A stretch of DNA of 64,000 bases from Ciona savignyi (Eukaryota > Chordata > Ascidiacea > Phlebobranchia > Cionidae), in assembly GCA_000149265.1 (NCBI GenBank), contig CH003412.1, positions 820,765 to 884,764 on the forward strand, written 5' to 3'. Position numbers and translations under genes: made by a program. Below the pieces are notes generated by a model, which saw only the letters and a list, made by a program, of their open reading frames with translations, ran no database searches and was not told where the DNA came from. Positions within the stretch are counted from its first letter, which is position 1, and each line of letters opens with the position of its first letter. This document shows positions 1 through 11,100 of this stretch, piece by piece.

Positions 1-45
1 ATATAATCTATACATATATGTATAATTACATTTTTTAATCTCCAG

Positions 46-3000
46 GGCGAAATTGCGTATGATCAACATGTCCATGTTCGAATACGACTGGGATCATCCC
101 AACTTCATGCCGACCACTCGTGACCTTTCACCTGATAAGACGGAGGTGGTAAGGAGATGGTTGGAGTGCGAGATGAACGGCGAAACGGTAGAAGAAATCA
201 GCAAGGCAGCAACAAACGAGTGGCGTGTTGTTTTGATTAAAGTCGGCAGTTCCAGCAACTGAAATTCTGCATCGACATTTTAACAATTTCCTTTATTTTA
301 CAGAGAATTGATTCAAAACAAGTATACTGTATGTGGCACTCCGGCTAAAATAACAAAGACGATGAAAGAAATTCGGGAGATTATTCAAATGGGGATTTGG
401 GTTGAATTATACACCATTCCTCCTTACATGAGCGCCATGCTTTCTTTAAAACGCGTCAAACACAAAGAAATCTACAATCTCTTTAAAAGGTGATAATTCA
501 GATTATCAGCAGGGAAAGTATACGTGTTGTGTAAATGCGTTAATTTCTATCCATATAGTAATATGTGCAGGTTTCCAGACAGTTATTTTGTGCCATGTAA
601 TCATGCGTGCCCTATAATCAACTGTAATCATGCCTGAATGTATGTAATAATCATTTACTTTGGTATGTAACATTCTTTGCGTGCATTTCGTGCTATATAA
701 CCCGATGTGTTTCGCTTAAATTTCATTCACTACGATTTACTACCAAGTACCTCCAATACAAGAATACAACAATATGCTAATTAGCTTTTGCCGTTACAGT
801 GTAACAACAGAAGAAATGCTCCATCTGGTTTTGGACGCAAATGTTCTAAACTCGGTTGGGGGAAGCCCCAGCACAACAGACTCGTTTTGGTTACCTGACT
901 ACCCTACTACATTCCCATCGAAAGATTTTTATCAGGTGATTATATTTTTTAATGTATGCTTAAACAGCCGTTTTAGGCTTTTTACCGTATAAAGATTGGT
1001 GGTAATTTTGAGTTGACGCATTCGTAGGCCGTTCTGCATAGGGTCGAAAATTTATGTTTATCTCCGTGGGTAGGAAAACACAAGAGTCGTTATCACGTGC
1101 GCATTCTTTAGATCACATTGCGGCAACCGGGTTGCCGGAACTATTGCAGTGTCTTTTATATAAGAGAAACATTCCCTCAATTTCGATTAAACGCATTAAT
1201 CCACTGCGTTCGGGCGATGTTTGCCAAGTGCCTTACTAACCGACTAGCTAGCAACTAGTTTCGAATCTACAACCCTTCGCCCGAAAGCCAACCCACCAAA
1301 CTTTTAGTTCAAGTCCGCATGAAATGACAAATTTCTTGGTTTGGGTAAAAAAGATAAAGTTATTTGCTACCCAAGAATATACATTGTGAAATCAAATACA
1401 CCAAAACGTTATGTATCCCAACGATTACAGATTCGACCAGACATCACTTTAAAAATTGCGCCCTTTTCAATTGCAATGGTAAAGGATGTGTTTAGTGAAA
1501 TTGAAAAGCCTGCGTCGGCCAGTGTTATGAAAGTTCTGCATAAGATAGCACTCATGTGGGATGATCTTCCGCAAGATAAAGGCGGACGTTGGAAAGCATT
1601 TGATAAAACCGAAACGTATTACGGTAGGTACTGTGCGTGAATTTACTACGTTAAATTTTAGCGAATTTATCCAATTATAGGATAAAGATAGTCCTGTTTT
1701 ATTCGCGTGATTACGAAAATGTGTATTTTTTTTATAAAATGATGCATTTTATATGTGTAGATTCCATTACAAAGAAAAATACAACCGGTCCAGTCTGGGT
1801 TCATAGGGCAAAGAACATTCGTGCTTCTATGCCAGAAACCGTCGAGGTAATTATACATATATTACAGCGTGTTAAAAGATAAGATATTCTTGTTATACCG
1901 TGATTATCCGTGATAGCTCGGGATGCTAAAGTGTCCAGGTGGCGTGGACCCGCCCATACTAATGTAATGTATACCGTGAATGGGAAAACAAAACGCAAAC
2001 AGACGTTTAATTGTCAGATTGTCTCGCGCTTTCCGTTGAGTTACCAGAGCTATTGCAGTGTATAAATAATACGTTTTTTTACTTTGTGGTAGAACCTATT
2101 ATTTACTGGGTTTGAGAAATGTCCGTTACGTGGCTTGTCCAAGGAGACAACCGTCTTGCTAGCAAAAAGTTTTGAACCTGAAACCTCTCGTCTGATAGGC
2201 AACACGCTAAAGGATCGATCGAACTCAGTTGATGAAACTTTTAAAGTTTAAAACAAGTAACAAGAATTATCTTTGTAGAGAGAAGAGGAGGAAAATATTT
2301 GGCGCGTTTTGTTTCAAACCTCAACCGAGTTACTCGAGGAACCAGAAGTAGCGGACGTGTACACTATCGGTGGTTACTACGCCCATGCCATGTTGCGGTT
2401 GATCCAAGCGGAAGCCTGCGTAAAAATGGATTCCATCAACGACACCGTGTTTACTGGCGACACAAGCAGACAGTTCGGACCAAAGCAATGGTACGTGACC
2501 AAGGGTTTGAGCAGTGCGTCGCTATTTCCCGTCCATGGCTTAAGATCTGCGGTTGAAGCACTCATGGAGGTTGTGTATGAAGGAGAGGGAGGATCGCCTT
2601 GTGCGCCGTATATCACAAATATGGCTGGTAAGCCAGTCTCAAGTTTCGATCAAGCTTTGTCATCGCCCTTCGGGTCCGAAAAATCGCATTACATTAAGTT
2701 TCAAGAAATGGTGCATGGACGCAAGTTGGTAGCAGTTACAAAACTACAACCGCAGTGGGCCAAAGATAAATGTTTAGACTACCGTCCTGACATTTGTGGA
2801 GACGAACAAAGCATGTTTGACTTCTGCTTTCAAGGTGAATCAATCGGAATTTCTGAGATTAATGACGTTTTTCCGGAAAGATCTGTTCAATCCACCGGTT
2901 CCACCGCCTCGGTGAAGGATTTGGCAAAATACGCGATATCAAGGTTCTCACGAACTTATACATCTCTGCTACAGTGCTTAGGTAAAATATTATAAACTAC

Positions 3001-3559
3001 TTTTATTCTATAAATGAGATATCTATTCTTTTGATTTCATACAATCCCATGGAATAGTTTGGTGCTCAGGGTGTCGTTTAAGCGACGGGTTTTAGGTTGG
3101 TATATGTTGCTTGCTAGCTAGTGAGTACTTGGGAAGTAAGGTTCTTTTAGCGGACATGACCTAAATCCGGTGGATTATTGAGTTCTGCTAAATTGAAGGA
3201 ATAACTCGATCATACACTACACACTGCAATAGCTCCCGTAATCCGACGGTGGCCGCGAGGTGATCATATGATTACACGTAATAAACTCTTTCGTTTTCCC
3301 GTACACGGGGATAGATAAACATATAATAACCTCGCCTGTCATATCATTTGTGAATGCAGAGCGGTCAATGAACGGACATGTTTTGGAGATAAAGAAATGC
3401 ATGGGATTGATGTACGAGCTTCTTTCCGCCGGTAAATCTCTTGTCCAAAGTCACAACAAAGAACCAAATCAACTGATGTGGACTTATCAACGAGACCCGT
3501 ACAAACTTGAAGGCTTGCGCCTCTCAGACATGCCTAAATCAAATATTCATTTTTGTTGA
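46..3559 (+). CDS. Ferritin-like domain protein (VioB/RebD N-domain type), 5' end outside window
   Basis: Seven exons: 46-219 (donor uncertain), 304-489, 800-935, 1431-1623, 1761-1846, 2279-2981, 3360-3559. The phases agree and give about 558 residues to a stop at 3557-3559. Exon 2 encodes a helix ending in TIPPYMSAM. Exon 3 encodes EEMLH followed by a segment with NVLNSVGG and a Pro/Tyr-rich stretch. Together these are the signature of the Pfam ferritin-like family that includes the N-terminal domain of VioB and RebD (iminophenyl-pyruvate dimer synthases). Exon 6 has the later family hallmarks: a YTIGGYY helix and an EGEG motif, followed about 34 residues on by SHYIKF. The Glu of the first helix, EExxH and the late Glu/His are the expected di-iron ligands. 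In bacteria the family acts in bisindole pigment assembly; the substrate here is unknown. The N-terminus is missing. Family confidence is high, function is not assigned. Confidence 0.8.
1051..1302 (-). repeat. R1 SINE copy
   Basis: Copy of the R1 family in an intron of the ferritin-like gene. Read on the minus strand it has a tRNA-like head, a central GGCAAGGCACTT-like motif, the ACTGCAATAGCTC motif, then a tail ending near a GGGAAAACACAAG-like sequence (plus-strand reading). Confidence 0.7.
1971..2210 (-). repeat. R1 SINE copy
   Basis: Second R1 copy in the same gene, in the intron before exon 6. It shares the AGAGCTATTGCAGTGT core and a GTCCAAGGAGACAACC block with the other copies. Confidence 0.7.
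3088..3328 (+). repeat. R1 SINE copy
   Basis: R1 copy in the opposite orientation, in the last intron of the ferritin-like gene. It shows GCTTGCTAGCTAGTGAG, a CACTGCAATAGCTCC core, then GACGGTGG and the ACGGGGATAGATAAAC tail. Confidence 0.65.
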
Positions 3560-3646
3560 TAATGGCGTTTGTTTTGTAATATATATGCAATGTGTTTCAT
3601 TGAACGATATCTCTAACCCCAGTATCAAGTTGTCTGGTAGTCAAAA

Positions 3647-3652
3647 AATAAA
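3647..3652 (+). terminator. Poly(A) signal of the ferritin-like gene
   Basis: AATAAA lies 88 bases after the stop codon at 3559 and is the first canonical hexamer downstream. Confidence 0.6.
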
Positions 3653-5147
3653 ATCCAGTTTCAATATTTTTTTTCTTTATTTACAGTTAATATGAACACC
3701 TATTATGGATAAGTTTTAAGGTCTTAAAAATTAAAAAAAGGGCAAAATAGTAGTTGAAACACAATATATCTACTGATCTCATTTTTTCAAAAAAAAGCAA
3801 ACATACATGACCGTTAAACCCAGCAATAAAAATAGTAAGTTTTGCAAATTATCTTTCACCTTTTAGAGAGCCTTGAAAAAAGTTAGCAGAAACACGTGCG
3901 TGCCCCTGTCAGTGGTTAGAAACTGGGCACTAGTTAGTCGGTTGTGTGGTTAAGCAACGCACTGTTGGAAAATTCCCCGCGAAATTTATACAGTTCCTGC
4001 TAATCTTCAAAAAGCAATGCAGGCCAGCCATTTTAGTTTGGAGGTAATTACCAAAACATTGCTACAAACCATACATTTGGAGAGTGTGTGTAATGTTACA
4101 AGCAAGTTTTGAATTAATTGCCCATCTTAGCGACTCAAATAAAGTATGACCGGATTAGCTTGTTGGATTGTTGCGTGGCCAGCCGAAAGTTTGCGGATTC
4201 GAAACATCACCTAAACCTAGTGGATTACCGGGTTCTATTAAATTAAAAAAAGAGCTTACTCATATACATAACATGCTATAATAACTTAAGTAAACCGACG
4301 GTGGGCGCGAGGTGAAGTGTTATCGCTTCCTGCCTTTTCCTATTCACGATAAAAAATGAATATATTATAAATGTTATGTCTTTGGTCTTAATTAAAAATA
4401 AAAGATATTTTTGTAAGACATCAGTGTTATGTAACATAATACCATTTGTGCGATTTACGTGTTTTAACCACAGTTCGTTTTGCCGTCTTTTCCTGTTCCT
4501 GTGAATTTAATTCGTTTGCCATTTTTTAATACTGGGGCAAAAAATGAATAAACCAAACTAAAAACTTACGTAAAGGTAGGTTATGTATAACGCCCATTAT
4601 GTTTAGTTTAGTTTATCGATCTTTAGTAGCAGTGTTAAATAATAGCAAAAATAAAACAATTCTCCTTATAGGAATAATCAATCATATTTATTTGTTAGAC
4701 GCACCGGAAAAAGAATGGAAATTATGAAAGTAAATAAAGCTTAAGACATAGGAAGAATAAGTAAGTTTTAAATCCAAGACATCGCAGCGACATTACAGTT
4801 AAAAATAAAACAGCAGCGGGGCAGTCGCAAAATCGAATTTCATCATCGTGCAAATGGCGTAAACAATCAACGTTTCGCATGGAATTTAACTTGGCTTGTT
4901 GTATCCAGTGTTGACCGAAAATCCGCAAAAGTTTCGACGTTGGATATTGTTTATTTGCTAAGAAAAAAACTGGAAACATAAATTGCTTCAAGTTAATTAC
5001 GCGTTGCATATAAAGCGTATTTCAGTCAGTGTTGAATTTTCCATTGTGATCTGCTGTTAAATTGTGTTTGATTCGTTAGGTAATCGTTTAGTTCGTTTAA
5101 TTTTGAATTCTAGTTTTGTTTATTTGAAGTTGTATTCGAAAAGTAAA
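3653..5147. other. Intergenic stretch with R1 and R2 repeats
   Basis: I see no coding signal between the ferritin-like gene and the EGF-ZP gene. It holds an R1 SINE copy at about 4150-4375 (plus orientation; tRNA-like head with a GGATTCGAAAC B-box-like motif at about 4196) and an R2 repeat at about 4456-4575. The 95-codon antisense frame at 4722-5009 lacks any recognisable domain. Confidence 0.55.
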
Positions 5148-8100
5148 ATGGGGCGCATCAGGGCAATGTAAGTAAAACTACTCGGTTACTTTAATTACCT
5201 TGATTTTTGATTAAAGCTGTAATTTTTTAAATTATTATTGTCATTAAATTAGCAAAATTAATCACTGCTATCTTTAGGACGAGTGGTGATCAAAAGCTTG
5301 TGTAATGGTTTTGTAGGGGTTTCCTTTTGACTTAATAACTTGTAAACAAATATTTTTTAGTGTTACTTAATTTTTTATTTGTGTACTCAATCAAGGCATC
5401 CATTTAAATTAACACAGTAATTTTTGTTATCCCAGGCTCCTGTGGTGCGCTTTAATACAGCTGTTCAGTTTTCTATCTTTAGGTAAGTGGTTAAACTACT
5501 AAAAATTTTAAAGGTGCGATGAAAGCTTTTGTTTTAAGGAATCAGATTCTTAAAATGACGAAGTTATTAAAAAAAGCTCTAGTACATGCGTTGTAACCAA
5601 GTCACAACCCGGATTTTTTCAGATTAAACCAGTCCACCATGATAACACAATTTAGTTTGCACTTGTGAAGTTAGGAACACGTTAATAAAGAACGGTGTAA
5701 ATCATAGGCACCATGTAGTATATCACAGGACAATACTAAACTTAATACTATGATAAGGTTATAACTCTGCTTTGGTAGTGTACGGCAAACCGGAGGTAGA
5801 ATCTAGTGGCGGATATTACGATGACGAGGACATAATGCTTCGAAAAGGAATCAGTTGCCCGCCTTCCGTAACTTGCCCAGCCGGACAAGTCTGTCTTATG
5901 TACAAGTATGTTCGTCTTGCTAAACCGTGCAACACCTAATTAACCGTGCGGATTTTAATGCATTGTTTGTTCAAATGTAGGTACCCACACTGTCATGTAC
6001 CAGAAGCAACGCCTCCGCCTCCAAACAATTGCTTAAATAATCCGTGTGGCACCGGTGGTTCCTGCGTCTCTATGACAGCTGGTTATAGGTAAACAAAGCA
6101 ATAAACCTAAACACAAAAAAAAACATTTTTATAATCCCATTTTTCGGAAAGCATTTTGCGTAACTTTTTAACTATTGATTTTATATAGCCTATCGTAGAA
6201 TTTACCCCGCCAGTTTTGGAAAATCTCGATCATTAACGGTTGTGTATGTTTTATGAATATTAAAGTATAGCTATCTATATTAGATGAAGTATTTTACGTA
6301 TTACAGCATCGGTCACTTTAGGGAGGTAAAATAATTTGACCTAGCCTACAGGTACCCAACATTTTGTTTTATTAAAATAAAATCCAGACATTTTTAAAGT
6401 ATAATCCAAAATTATTTTCAATTTCGCCTGTAGGTTCCAACATCTTTTCAATTCAAATGAAATTCACATGTTTTACACTTTAAATTGGAGATCAATTAAT
6501 TTCCAATTTACGCGATGTTGTGAGTTAATACCCGTATATATAAGATCAGTACTATTTTAAGGTGCGACTGCAAATTTGGTTACACTGGCCGTAACTGCGA
6601 AATTAAAGTGAAAACCAACAATTGCGAAAACCACCAGTGTACCCTCGGAAGTACGTGTGTGGCGTTAAGCACTGGTTACAGGTGAGGAAAGGTTAAATAT
6701 TCCTTAACCCCGATATCTCATTGGACTAGGGTGAGCAATACAAATGCGTTTAGTAAACCGCCGGCGAGGTCTTAACTCCCAGCAAGCGTTGGTTACCGGA
6801 AAAACGTTTTAAACATTTTTAATGGTTCTGGCTGTAACTTGTTGTTTTTAGGTGTGATTGTAGCCCCGGTTACACTGGTACATATTGCTCAACAAACAAC
6901 TGCGCAAACAACCAATGTGTCTTTGGTACATGCGTCGCTTTATCAGTTGGTTACAGGTAAAGCTTTCTTCAAATCCAGAAGATAACCCATTATTTCAATA
7001 CAAATACATTCTCCCTAGATGCGAATGTAACACTGGTTACAATGGAATATATTGCAACACTCCAATAAACAAATGTGATAACAATCAATGTAAAAGCGGC
7101 AGTACGTGTGTAGCTTTAACCAGTGGTTACCGGTATGTTTTGCTGCTGTACACATCGGATGGAATATACAAGGTTTTGTCTCAAATTTTATTATTTTTAG
7201 GTGTAATTGTAGTCCAGGATACACTGGTACATATTGCTCAACGAACAACTGCGCGAACAACCAATGTGTCTTTGGTACATGCGTCGCTTTATCCGTTGGT
7301 TACAGGTAAAGCTTTCTTCAAATCCAGAAGAAGACCCCATTATTTGAATACAAATACATTCTCCACAGATGCGAATGTAACACTGGTTACAGTGGAATAT
7401 ATTGCAACACTCCAATAAACAACTGTGATAACAATCAATGTAAAAGCGGCAGTACGTGTGTAGCTTTAACCAGTGGTTACCGGTATGTATTGCTGCTGTA
7501 CACATCGGATGGAATATACAAGGTTTTGTCTCAAAACTTTATTATTTTTAGGTGTGATTGTAGTCCAGGATACACTGGTACATATTGCTCAACGAACAAC
7601 TGCGCAAACAACCCATGCGTCTTTGGTACGTGCGTCGCTTTATCCGTTGGTTACAGGTAAGTAGATGTTTGGTTTTAAAAAAAAGTTTTTAAAGGAAAGA
7701 TTCTGATATCACACTATTTCCATAGATGCGAGTGTAACACTGGTTACAGTGGTATATATTGCAACACACGAATAAACAACTGTGATAACAACCAATGTAA
7801 AAGCGGCAGTACGTGTGTAGCTTTAACCAGTGGTTACCGGTATGTATTACTTAACTTGGCCGCTGTGGGATAATCCACACTATATTTTCAAAATTCTTTT
7901 TTCAGGTGTGATTGTAGTCCAGGATACACTGGTACATATTGCTCAACAAACAACTGCGCGAACAACCAATGTGTCTTTGGTACATGCGTCGCTTTATCCG
8001 TTGGTTACAGGTAGGGAAATGCCCATTTTATTTATTTAAGGTTTAGTTGTTCAAAATTTCCCCCACGATTGGGAAAACGAAATGGAAGTTTAAGGACAAA

Positions 8101-11100
8101 GGTCTTATTCCCTGGCGAGACGCAAGGACCGTTCGTTATATTGCGCCCAAAGTTTGAGTTACCCTTCTTCACAGATGCGAGTGTAACGCTGGTTACATTG
8201 GAATATACTGCAGCAATCGAATAAACAATTGTGACAACAATCAATGTAAAAGCGGCAGCACGTGTGTAGCTTTAACCAGTGGTTACCGGTATGTATCTCA
8301 AGTGCATTTGGCTTTTTGAGGCTTATCTTAGTCATCATGTATAATGTATAAGTCGTGTATAATGTATACTCGGAATTGATGGGTTGTGTCACTATAGATG
8401 CGACTGCGAAGTGGGTTACTCTGGTCGAAACTGCAACATCAAAGTAAAAACCAACAATTGCGAAAATCACCAGTGTAGCCTCGGAAGTACGTGTGTGGCG
8501 TTAAGCACTGGTTACAGGTCAGGAAAAGTTGCTAAATCCGTTAACTTGGTTTACTGTAATGTTTTCTTTATTAGTACCCCTCCTAAAAAAACTGTTTAAA
8601 GCATTAAGGCAGTCGCAGTTGGTTACACGCGTGGTTCTATTTTCAGGTGTAATTGTAGCCCCGGTTACACTGGTACATATTGCTCAACGAACAACTGCGC
8701 GAACAACCAATGCGTTTTTGGCACGTGCGTCGCTTTATCCGTTGGTTACAGGTAAATATAGACTGTTTGGTTTAAAAAAAGTTTTTAAAAAGAAAGATTC
8801 TAATATCAGTCTACACAGATGCGAGTGTAACACTGGTTACAGTGGAACATATTGCAACACTCGAATAAACAATTGTGATATCAATCAATGTACAAGCGGC
8901 AGTACGTGTGTGTCTTTAACCAGTGGCTATCGGTATGTAGTTGCAACTATACACTGTCATAGGTTTTGCTTATAAATGAAATCGGTTTTGCAGGTGTGAT
9001 TGTAGTCCAGGATACACTGGTACATATTGCTCAACATCTAATTGTGCGAACAACCAATGTGTCTTTGGTACATGCGTCGCTTTATCAGTTGGTTACAGGT
9101 TAAGGACATTCTTTGGGTTTCAAAATGTACAATCCTAATTTGCATTTCCACAGATGCGAGTGTACCGCTGGGTACATTGGAACCTATTGCAACACTCGAA
9201 TAAACAACTGCGATAACAATCAATGTAAAAGCGGCAGTACGTGTGTAGCTTTAACCAGTGGTTACCGGTATGTTTTACTAAACTTATCCTATCCCCTGTG
9301 GGTTAATCCAAACTATATTTCCAAAATTCTTTTTCAGGTGTGATTGTAGTCCAGGATACACTGGTACATATTGCTCAACAAACAACTGCGCGAACAACCA
9401 ATGTGTCTTTGGTACATGCGTCGCTTTATCCGTTGGTTACAGGTAAGGAAAAGCCCGTATTCAGGATTTTCCCCCATGAATTAAAAAACAACAAACTTTA
9501 TCAAAGGAACAATGGTCGGAGTACCTGGCCGAAAAGGCAAGGAGCGTTATATCGTGAGATTATAACGCGCCCAGAGTTTGTTACCGGAGCTATTGCACTG
9601 TGTTGCGGAGGCGTTCTTTCAATATTAATTTTCTTTCTTCACAGATGTCAATGTAACGCTGGTTACAGTGGAACATATTGCAACACTCGAATAAACAACT
9701 GTGATAACAACCAATGTACAAGTGGCAGTACATGCGTCAATTTATCCGTTGGTTACAGGTAAGGAAATGCCTAAAGGTTTTGAGTTATTCATAATTTTCC
9801 CCACAAATGGAAAATGAAAGGGAATTGTATTTTCTTCACCACAGATGCGAATGTAACGCTGGTTACAGTGGAACATATTGCAACACTCGAATAAACAACT
9901 GTGATAACAATCAATGTAAAAGCGGCAGTACGTGTGTGGCTTTAACCAGTGGTTACCGGTATGTTTTACTAGACTTATCCTCTGTGGGTTAATCCAAACT
10001 ATATTTCCAAAATTATTTTTCAGGTGTAATTGTAAACCCGGTTATACTGGTACATATTGCTCAACGAACAACTGCGCGAACAACCAATGTGTCTTTGGTA
10101 CATGTGTCGCTTTATCAGTTGGTTACAGGCAAGAACATTCTTTTGGTTTCAAAAAGTAGAATTCTAATTCGTTTTCTCCACAGATGCGAATGTAACGCTG
10201 GTTACAGTGGATTATACTGCAACACTCGAATAAACAACTGTGATAACAACCAATGTGCAAGTGGCAGTACATGCGTCAATTTATCCGTTGGTTACAGGTA
10301 AGGAAATACCCAAAGGTTTGGAGTTATACATAATTTTTAACAAATGGAAATGAAAGGGGCATTATCCCCAGTAATGCCCAATGTCAATTGTATTTTCTTC
10401 ACCACAGATGCGAGTGTAACGCTGGTTACAGTGGAACATATTGCACAACTCCAATTAACCCATGTGACAACAATCGATGTGATAGCGGCAGTACCTGTGT
10501 GGCTTTAACCAGTGGTTACCGGTATGTATTACTTGACTTGGCCGCTGTAGGTTAATCGACACTGTATTTCCAAATTTCTTTTACAGCTGTGATTGCAGTC
10601 CCGGTTACACTGGTACATATTGCTCAGCAAACAACTGCGCGAACAACCAATGTGTCTTTGGTACATGCGTCGCTTTATCCGTTGGTTACAGGCAAGGACA
10701 TTCTTTGGGTTTCAAAAAGTACAGTACAATCCTAATTCGTATTTTCACAGATGTCAATGTAACACTGGTTACAGTGGAACATATTGCAACACTCGAATAA
10801 ACAACTGTGATAACAACCAATGTGCAAGTGGCAGTACATGCGTCAATTTATCCGTTGGTTACAGGTAAGGAAATGCCCAAAGGTTTGTGGAGTTATAAAT
10901 AATTTTTCCCACAAATGGAAAATGAAAGGGGCAATATCCCCAAGGAAAATTGTCAGGATAGCAAAAACATAGCAATATTACGCATTCAATCGTGGGATTA
11001 CCCACACCTCCCGTTGAAGTGGCAGTACGTGTGTAGCTTTAAACCGTGGTTACCGGTATGTATTACCTAGCCTCCCGCGTAATGTTTCCAAAAATAAGGC

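Noticed and set aside
4722-5009. Minus-strand frame of 95 codons before the EGF-ZP gene
   Set aside because: No recognisable motif, AT-rich composition, no supporting splice context.
7197-7505. Minus-strand Cys-rich frames within the EGF array
   Set aside because: Complement of EGF exons and introns; the pattern of cysteines is a shadow of the sense repeats.
7019-10864. Regular repeat-spacer pattern that could look like a CRISPR array or satellite
   Set aside because: Each repeat is a coding half-EGF exon with splice sites and phase 2 at both ends, so it is a gene-internal exon array.
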